Assembly: GCF_036013975.1 (NCBI RefSeq)
Contig: NZ_CP107904.1
Location: 5,295,001-5,359,000 of the forward strand
Direction: 5' to 3'
From: Kitasatospora sp. NBC_00458
Lineage (GTDB): Bacteria; Actinomycetota; Actinomycetes; Streptomycetales; Streptomycetaceae
Length of the DNA: 64,000 nucleotides
The notes under the pieces are model-generated. The model did not search any database. It was given only the letters and a program-made list of their open reading frames with translations, and was not told the origin of the DNA. Of the stretch, positions 10,872-16,890 are shown piece after piece (position 1 is the first letter of the stretch; each line of letters opens with the position of its first letter). Both the position numbers and the translations under genes were made by a program.

Positions 10872-12143
10872 ATGACGGAGACGGAGTCCGCCCACGAGGC
10901 GCCCGGCGAGCACGTGCCCACACCGGGTGCGCCGCCGGAGACCGCGCCGGCGCACCGGATCGGGATCGCCGTGGTGGGGGCCGGCTACTGGGGCCCGAAC
11001 CTGGTCCGCAACGCGCAGCAGACTCCGGCCCTGCGCCTGCGCTGGCTCTGCGACCTGGACGAGACGAAGTCCCGCCGGGTGCTGGGCGAGTACAGCACCG
11101 TCCGGTCCACCACCTCGTTCGAGGAGGTGCTGGCCGACGAGGAGGTCGCCGCGGTGGCGGTGGCCACCCCGGCCACCGCCCACTACCGGCTGGTCCGGGC
11201 CGCGCTGGAGGCGGGCAAGCACGTCCTGGTGGAGAAGCCGATCACCACCTCCGCCGCGGAGGCCGCCGAACTGGTGGCGCTCGCCGGGGAGCGCGGACTG
11301 GTCCTGATGTGCGACCACACCTTCTGCTACACGCCCGTGGTGCGCCGGATCCGCGAACTCGTGCACGGCGGGGAGATCGGCGACGTCCAGTTCTTCGACT
11401 CGGTGCGGATCAACCTCGGGCTGGTCCAGCCGGACGTCGACGTGCTGTGGGACCTCGCCCCGCACGACCTGTCCATCCTCGACTTCGTCCTGCCGCCGGG
11501 CGTCGAACCGGTCGGCGTCTCCGCCCAGGGCGCCGACCCGATCGGCGCCGGCCGGGCCTGCGTCGCGTACCTGACCGTCCGGCTGAGCAACGGCGCGCTG
11601 GCGCACTGCCACGTCAACTGGCTCTCGCCGACCAAGGTCCGCACCACGCTGATCGGCGGCTCGCGGCGCACCCTGGTCTGGGACGACCTCAACCCGCAGG
11701 CCCGCCTGGCGGTGCACGACCGCGGCGTGGACCTCACCCCGCCCGACGAACTGACCGACGCGATCCGGCACCGGGCGCGCATCTCCTACCGGGTCGGCTC
11801 GATGGTCGCCCCCGCCCTCGTCGAGCAGGAGGCGCTGCGCAACGTGATGGCCGAGTTCGCCGCCGCCATCACCGAGGGACGCGCCCCGCTCACCGACGGC
11901 CGGGCCGGCCTGCGGGTGCTCCAGCTGCTGGAGGCGGCCTCGCTCAGCCTCGAACTCGGCGGTGCCACTGTCCCCGTCGGCGGCGGCCTCCCCGGGGGCG
12001 CCGCGCGCTCCGGGGGTGCCGCGCTCCCCGGAGGTGCCGCGCTCCCCGGCGGCGGCCTCCCCGGGGGCGCCGCACCTCCCGACGGCGCACCGACCGACAC
12101 CGACGCACTGTCCGACGCTCAGGAAAGGGCCGCCACGCGGTGA
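10872..12143 (+). CDS. Gfo/Idh/MocA-family NAD(P)-dependent sugar oxidoreductase (WbpB-like)
   Basis: This is a cytosolic dehydrogenase of 423 residues. The Rossmann motif VVGAGYWGPNLVRN lies near residue 36 and the family EKP motif near 120 (HVLVEKPITTS). The fold continues through DHTFCYTPVVRRI and DLAPHDLSILDFVLP. The GYWGPNLVRN form is typical of WbpB-like enzymes that oxidise UDP-N-acetylglucosaminuronate at C3; that assignment is inference. The last 45 residues are a Gly/Ala/Pro low-complexity tail encoded by degenerate DNA repeats and are unlike the family. ATG 10872 has an AAGGGGGG site. It is the first gene of a four-gene operon, and its TGA overlaps the next start. Confidence 0.88.
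   Translation: MTETESAHEAPGEHVPTPGAPPETAPAHRIGIAVVGAGYWGPNLVRNAQQTPALRLRWLCDLDETKSRRVLGEYSTVRSTTSFEEVLADEEVAAVAVATPATAHYRLVRAALEAGKHVLVEKPITTSAAEAAELVALAGERGLVLMCDHTFCYTPVVRRIRELVHGGEIGDVQFFDSVRINLGLVQPDVDVLWDLAPHDLSILDFVLPPGVEPVGVSAQGADPIGAGRACVAYLTVRLSNGALAHCHVNWLSPTKVRTTLIGGSRRTLVWDDLNPQARLAVHDRGVDLTPPDELTDAIRHRARISYRVGSMVAPALVEQEALRNVMAEFAAAITEGRAPLTDGRAGLRVLQLLEAASLSLELGGATVPVGGGLPGGAARSGGAALPGGAALPGGGLPGGAAPPDGAPTDTDALSDAQERAATR
11986..12080 (+). repeat. Degenerate tandem repeat inside the oxidoreductase gene
   Basis: Short units resembling CTCCCCGGNGGTGCCGCG recur about five times and encode the LPGGA-type tail (GGLPGGAARSGGAALPGGA). This is slippage-prone DNA at the 3' end of the coding region. 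Confidence 0.7.
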
Positions 12144-13120
12144 ACGCTGTAGAGATCGAGGGCTCCCGCTGCCTGGTCACCGGCGGGGCCGGCACCATCG
12201 GCTCCACCGTGGTCGACCGGCTCGTCGAGGCGGGCGCCCGCGAGGTCGTCGTGCTCGACGACTTCTCCCGCGGTCGGAAGGCCAACCTCGCCCACGCCCG
12301 GGAGGCCGCCGCCCCCGGCCGCCTGCGGGTGGTGGAGGGCGACATCCGGGACCGCGCCCTGCTGCGCAAGCTGCTCCGGCCCGGCACCGACCTGGTCTTC
12401 CACCTCGCCGCGATCCGGATCACCCAGTGCGCCACCGAACCCCGGCTGGCCCTGGAGATCATGGTGGACGGCACCTTCGACGTGGTCGAGGCCGCCACCG
12501 AGGCGGGCGTCGGCAAGGTCGTCGCCTCCTCGACCGCCTCCGTCTACGGCCTCGCCGACGTCTTCCCGACGCCCGAGACCCAGCACCCCTACAACAACGA
12601 CACCCTGTACGGGGCCGCCAAGGTCTTCAACGAGGGCCTGCTCCGCTCCTTCCACGCCATGTACGGCCTGGACTACGTGGCGCTGCGCTACTTCAACGTG
12701 TACGGCCCCCGGATGGACGTGCACGGCCGGTACACCGAGGTGTTCATCCGCTGGATGGAGCGGATCGCCTCCGGGCGGCAGCCGCTGATCTTCGGCGACG
12801 GCGCCCAGACCATGGACTTCGTCTACACCGAGGACATCGCCCGGGCCAACCTGCTGGCCGCCGCCGCGCCCGTCACCGACCGCGTCTACAACATCGCCAG
12901 CGCCTCCGAGGTCTCGCTGCGCGGCCTCGCCGACGCACTGCTCGGCGCGATGGACCGCGCCGACCTCGGGGTCGAGCACGGTCCGGCCCGGGACACCGCC
13001 GGCGGCGTGGTCCGGCGGCTGGCCGACATCGGCGCCGCCGAACGCGACCTGGGGTGGAAGCCCGAGCTGGGCCTCGACGAGGGGCTGCGCCGGCTGGTCG
13101 CCTGGTGGCGCGAGCAGTAG
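12140..13120 (+). CDS. NAD-dependent nucleotide-sugar epimerase/dehydratase
   Basis: This is an extended SDR enzyme of 326 residues. The NAD-binding motif is VTGGAGTIGSTVVDRL near residue 12, the serine region is VVASSTASVYG near 130, and the catalytic YxxxK sits in DTLYGAAKVFNEG. RYFNVYGPRMDVHG follows, as in UDP-glucose 4-epimerase-like enzymes. The start GTG overlaps the stop of the preceding gene (GTGA), with AGGAAAGGG 10 bases upstream, so the two are translationally coupled. Substrate cannot be read from the sequence. In this operon a UDP-amino sugar or UDP-uronic acid is plausible. Confidence 0.9.
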   Translation: MNAVEIEGSRCLVTGGAGTIGSTVVDRLVEAGAREVVVLDDFSRGRKANLAHAREAAAPGRLRVVEGDIRDRALLRKLLRPGTDLVFHLAAIRITQCATEPRLALEIMVDGTFDVVEAATEAGVGKVVASSTASVYGLADVFPTPETQHPYNNDTLYGAAKVFNEGLLRSFHAMYGLDYVALRYFNVYGPRMDVHGRYTEVFIRWMERIASGRQPLIFGDGAQTMDFVYTEDIARANLLAAAAPVTDRVYNIASASEVSLRGLADALLGAMDRADLGVEHGPARDTAGGVVRRLADIGAAERDLGWKPELGLDEGLRRLVAWWREQ

Positions 13121-13212
13121 CGCGCCGCCCGCGGGCGCCGACGGCGGCTCGGCACCCTCCGCAGGACCCGTTCCCCCTCCGCCCCGACCGCACGGCAGTT
13201 CGGAGTACACCT

Positions 13213-14343
13213 GTGTCCACCATCCCCGTCATGATCCCCTGGCTCGGCGAGGAGGAGGCCGAGGCCGCCGCCGAGGCCGTCCGCTCCGGCTGGGTGGCCC
13301 AGGGCCCCCGGGTCGCCGAGTTCGAGCGGGCCTTCGCCGAGCACCTCGGGGCCGGGCACGCCGTCGCGGTCTCCTCCTGCACCACCGCCCTCCACCTGGC
13401 GCTGATCGGCGCCGGTGTCGGACCGGGGGACGAGGTGGTCGTCCCCTCGTTCTCCTTCGTCGCCACCGCCAACGCCGTCACCCACACCGGTGCGGTGCCG
13501 GTCTTCGCCGACGTCGACCCGGTCACCGGCAACCTCACCGCCGCCACCGTCGAACCGCTGCTCACCGGGCGGACCCGGGCGGTGGTCGTGGTCGACCAGG
13601 GCGGCGTGCCGGTCGACCTGGACGCCGTCCGGGCCGCCGTCGAACCGCGCGGCGTCACCGTGGTCGAGGACGCCGCCTGCGGGGCCGGTTCGGTCCACCG
13701 GGGCCGACCGGTCGGCAGCACCGCCGCCCTCGCCGCGTACTCCTTCCACCCGCGCAAGCTGCTCACCACCGGCGAGGGCGGCATGGTCACCTGCCAGGAC
13801 GGCGAACTGGCCGCCCGGCTGCGGCGGCTGCGCGAGCACGGGATGAGCGTCTCGGCCGCGGACCGGCACGCGGCGGCCGGCGGGGCGGGCCTGTTGGAGA
13901 CCTACGACGAGATCGGCTTCAACTACCGGATGACCGACATCCAGGCCGCCGTCGGCCTGGTCCAGCTGCGCAAGCTGCCGGCGATGGTCGCCCGGCGGCG
14001 CGAACTCGCCGGGCGCTACCGGGAGCTGCTGGCCGGCACCGGGGTCCGGCTGGTCGACGACCCGCCGCACGGCACCACCAACTACCAGTCCTGCTGGGTG
14101 CTGCCGCCGGACGGTGCCCCCGACCGCGGCGAGCTGCTCGCCCGGCTCGCCCGGGCCGGGGTCTCCGCCCGGCGCGGCATCATGGCGGCCCACCTGGAGG
14201 CCCCGTACAAGGGCACCGCCCGGGTGCCGCTGCCCGCCACCGAACTGCTCACCCGGCGCTCGCTGATCCTGCCGCTCTACCACGCGCTGACCGAGCAGCA
14301 GCAGGACCGGGTGGTCGCCGCCCTGCGCGCCGCGCTCGGCTGA
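13213..14343 (+). CDS. DegT/DnrJ/EryC1/StrS-type PLP aminotransferase (first copy)
   Basis: This sugar aminotransferase of 376 residues transfers an amino group from glutamate to a keto-sugar nucleotide. It shows SGWVAQGPRVAEFERAFAEH at the N-terminus, the PLP-phosphate segment SSCTTALHLAL, EDAACGAGS, and the Schiff-base lysine in SFHPRKLLTTGEGG. FNYRMTDIQAAVG and the C-terminal LPLYHALT complete it. GTG 13213 is chosen because the product then begins at the conserved MSTIPVMIPWLGEEE. It is third in the operon, 92 bases after the epimerase. A second, diverged family member follows, so two amination steps or two substrates are likely. Confidence 0.92.
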   Translation: MSTIPVMIPWLGEEEAEAAAEAVRSGWVAQGPRVAEFERAFAEHLGAGHAVAVSSCTTALHLALIGAGVGPGDEVVVPSFSFVATANAVTHTGAVPVFADVDPVTGNLTAATVEPLLTGRTRAVVVVDQGGVPVDLDAVRAAVEPRGVTVVEDAACGAGSVHRGRPVGSTAALAAYSFHPRKLLTTGEGGMVTCQDGELAARLRRLREHGMSVSAADRHAAAGGAGLLETYDEIGFNYRMTDIQAAVGLVQLRKLPAMVARRRELAGRYRELLAGTGVRLVDDPPHGTTNYQSCWVLPPDGAPDRGELLARLARAGVSARRGIMAAHLEAPYKGTARVPLPATELLTRRSLILPLYHALTEQQQDRVVAALRAALG

Positions 14344-14390
14344 GCGCCGCCCGCGGCCGCCTCCCCGTTCCGTGCCGTTCCTCCCCGTCC

Positions 14391-14410
14391 AGTCCAGTCC
14401 AGTCCAGTCC
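14391..14410. repeat. AGTCC pentamer tandem repeat
   Basis: Four perfect AGTCC units are flanked by related CGTCC units, in the 105-base gap between the two aminotransferase genes. Confidence 0.75.
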
Positions 14411-14448
14411 CGTCCCGTTCCCACGTCCGACCGGCCCAGGGAGACCAG

Positions 14449-15561
14449 ATGACCACCGACCAGCCCGTACCGCTCGTCGACCTCAGGGCCGCGCACGCCG
14501 AGATCGAGGCGGAGGTCCGGGCCGGCTTCGACCGGGTGCTCGCCGCCGGGAACTACGTCAAGGGACCCGAGGTGACCGGGTTCGAGGACGAGTACGCCGC
14601 CTTCTCCGGCACCCGGCACTGCGTCGGCGCCGCGAACGGCACCGACGCCCTCGAAATGGCCCTGCGCGCCCTCGACCTGCCGCCCGGAGGCGGCGTGGTG
14701 CTGCCCGCCAACACCTTCGTCGCCACTGCCGAGGCCGTCCAGCGGGCGGGCCTGCGCCCGGTCCTGGTCGACGCCGACCCCGACCACCTGCTGATCGACC
14801 CGGCACGCGTCGCCGACGTCCTGCCGGAGGCGGTCGCGCTGCTGCCGGTCCACCTCAACGGGCAGCTCGCCCCGATGGCGGCGCTGCTCGACCTCGCCGG
14901 GGACCGGCCGGTCGTGGAGGACGCCGCGCAGTCCCAGGGCGCCCGCCAGCACGGCCGGGCCTTCCACGGCCGGATCTCCGCGACCAGCTTCTACCCCGGC
15001 AAGAACCTCGGCGCGTACGGCGACGCGGGCGCCGTCGTCACCGACGACGACGACCTGGCGGCCGCCGTCCGGCTGATCGGCGACCACGGCTCCGGGCGCA
15101 AGTACGTCCACGAGCGCTTCGGCTTCAACTCCCGGATGGACGCGCTGCAGGCCGTCGTCCTCCGGGCCAAGCTGCGGCGGCTGCCCGCCTGGAACGAGGC
15201 CCGCCGGGCCGCCGCCGACCGCTACGACCGGCTGCTGGCCGGCCTGGACGGGGTCACCCCGCCGCGCACCGCACCCGGCAACGAGCACGTCCGGCACCTG
15301 TACGCGGTGCGGGTCGGCGCGGGCCGGGACCGCGACGCGGTGCTCGGGGCCCTGAACGCGGCCGGCATCGGCGCCGGCGTCCACTACCCCGTCCCGGTCC
15401 ACCTCCAGCCCGCGTTCCGGCACCTCGGCCGCGGTGAGGGCGCCTTCCCCGTCGCCGAGCGGGCCGCGCGCGAGCTGCTGACCCTGCCGCTCTACCCGCA
15501 GATCGGCGAGGCGCAGCAGGAGCGCGTGGTGGAGGCGCTGGCCAAGGCACTGGCGGCCTGA
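14449..15561 (+). CDS. DegT/DnrJ/EryC1/StrS-type PLP aminotransferase (second copy)
   Basis: The 370-residue product shows PLVDLRAAHAEIEAEVRAGFDRVLAAGNYVKGPEV, typical of WbpE/FdtB-like sugar aminotransferases. It also has GAANGTDALEMAL (PLP phosphate), VVEDAAQSQGA, the Schiff-base lysine in TSFYPGKNLGAYGDAGAV, and FNSRMDALQAVVL. ATG 14449 has AGGGAG 6-7 bases upstream. By resemblance it is the better candidate for a 3-keto-uronate aminotransferase acting after the Gfo/Idh enzyme; this is inference. It is the last gene of the sugar operon. Confidence 0.92.
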   Translation: MTTDQPVPLVDLRAAHAEIEAEVRAGFDRVLAAGNYVKGPEVTGFEDEYAAFSGTRHCVGAANGTDALEMALRALDLPPGGGVVLPANTFVATAEAVQRAGLRPVLVDADPDHLLIDPARVADVLPEAVALLPVHLNGQLAPMAALLDLAGDRPVVEDAAQSQGARQHGRAFHGRISATSFYPGKNLGAYGDAGAVVTDDDDLAAAVRLIGDHGSGRKYVHERFGFNSRMDALQAVVLRAKLRRLPAWNEARRAAADRYDRLLAGLDGVTPPRTAPGNEHVRHLYAVRVGAGRDRDAVLGALNAAGIGAGVHYPVPVHLQPAFRHLGRGEGAFPVAERAARELLTLPLYPQIGEAQQERVVEALAKALAA

Positions 15562-15600
15562 CCCCGGCCCCGTTGCCCGGCCCGTTCCGCGGCCCGGCCC

Positions 15601-15666
15601 CGCCCCGCGCCCGTCGTGTCGGCGCCCCGCGCCCGTCGTGTCGGCGCCCCGCGCCCGTCGTGTCCG
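15601..15666. repeat. Three tandem copies of a 22-base unit
   Basis: The unit CGCCCCGCGCCCGTCGTGTCGG occurs exactly at 15601-15622 and 15623-15644, and with one change at 15645-15666. It lies in the gap upstream of the WHH/SUKH-1 gene. There are no spacers, so it is not CRISPR. Confidence 0.85.
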
Positions 15667-15786
15667 CCGTTCCGTCCCGGTCCCGTCCCGGTCTCCCCGG
15701 GTGGGGGACCGGGGCCGGGGCGCACCCCCTACCCTGGTGTCCAACAAGCGCACCGAGAATTTGCAGCAGCCAGTGGGGGCTCCCAG

Positions 15787-16788
15787 ATGACGACAGGTCG
15801 GCCCGGCGTCGCCGCCGCACCGAACGCGGCGTACGCAGGTCAGGTGGTGCAGTTCCCGGATCCGGTCCGCGCGGAGCGGCACCCCGCCGGGGTCAGGGTG
15901 GACGAGCACGGCTACCCGGACTTCGGCCCGTACGCCGCCGCGGCGGCCGAGGTCGCCGACCCGCCGGTCGGCTTCGGCGTCGACGAGCTGAGGCTGACCG
16001 ACTACGTCTCGGCGAACGCCGCTTTGTTCACCCAGGGCCATCCGCTCTGGGCCGACCTGGAGACCGCCGTCGCCACCCCGCCCGGCTGGACCTGGCACCA
16101 CGCGGTGGGCCGGGCGGCCCCGGGCTGGCGGCGGATGGAACTGGTCCCGGTCGAGGTCAAGGCACTGCTCCGGCACCACGGCGGCCTGGCCACCTCCTCC
16201 GCCGACCACTCGCGGCGCGGCACCCGGCCGCTGCAGGAGCGGCGGCCGGTGCACTTCTCGCTCGCCAAGGACGGCAGCGACCCGATCGGCGTCACCGAGG
16301 ACCTGGTACAGCGCGCCGAGGAACGCCTCGGCTACCGGCTGCCCGGCGACTACCGGACCTTCCTCAAGCTCGGCGGTGGCCACGCCCCCGTCGGGGTGGC
16401 GCTCGACCCGGAGCTGGGCCTCCTGCTCGACCAGCCGTTCCTGACGCTCAGCGAGGAGTACGGCACCGAGGACGTCGTCTACGCCAACAAGTGCCTGCGT
16501 GACCACCTCACCAAGGACTACCTGGCCATCGCGTACGCCCAGGGCGGCATCGTGGCGCTCAAGGTGCGCGGCGAGCGGACCGGATCGGTCTGGTTCTGCC
16601 TCTACGACGACGCCCGCGACAGTGGTGGTCCCGAGGCCCCCGAGGACCGGACCGCGCGGCTGCTGCTGCCCTGCGGCGACGACTTCGACGCCTTCCTGCT
16701 CCGGCTGGCGGGAAGCCCTCCGGAGCTGGAGACGGTCGCCGAGCTGATGGTGGACGGCGGGTTCGCACGCGCCGTACCGGTGGGCTGA
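15787..16788 (+). CDS. WHH-nuclease-like domain fused to SUKH-1 (Smi1/Knr4) domain
   Basis: The 333-residue product joins two modules. Residues about 100-140 resemble the WHH branch of the HNH/Endonuclease VII toxin fold: W103-H104-H105, then M117-E-L-V-P121 and H130-H131-G-G. At the position where the family usually has a second His after VP there is Lys (VEVK), so activity is uncertain. Residues about 155-320 form a SUKH-1 domain (DLVQRAEERLGYRLPGDYRTFLKLGGG, then IVALKVRGERTGSVWFCLYDDA and DDFDAFLLRL). A nuclease and its immunity fold in one chain is unusual. ATG 15787 is chosen by its match to coding bias; no strong ribosome-binding site is visible. The next gene has a comparable architecture. 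Confidence 0.8.
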   Translation: MTTGRPGVAAAPNAAYAGQVVQFPDPVRAERHPAGVRVDEHGYPDFGPYAAAAAEVADPPVGFGVDELRLTDYVSANAALFTQGHPLWADLETAVATPPGWTWHHAVGRAAPGWRRMELVPVEVKALLRHHGGLATSSADHSRRGTRPLQERRPVHFSLAKDGSDPIGVTEDLVQRAEERLGYRLPGDYRTFLKLGGGHAPVGVALDPELGLLLDQPFLTLSEEYGTEDVVYANKCLRDHLTKDYLAIAYAQGGIVALKVRGERTGSVWFCLYDDARDSGGPEAPEDRTARLLLPCGDDFDAFLLRLAGSPPELETVAELMVDGGFARAVPVG

Positions 16789-16890
16789 CATGACGGCGGC
16801 AGCGGCGGCAGCGGTGCCCGTGCCCGTGGCGGGGTCGGTGGTCGAGGGTGCGGAACGAGCGGGGACGAAGAGGACAGGGGTGAACCGGGC

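Noticed and set aside
9937..10923. Minus-strand frame overlapping the deaminase in another phase
   Set aside because: The deaminase frame has a zinc motif and a ribosome-binding site. The overlapping frame is Arg/Pro-rich noise.
15601..15666. CRISPR-like repeats
   Set aside because: The units are directly adjacent with no spacers, and no cas genes are present.
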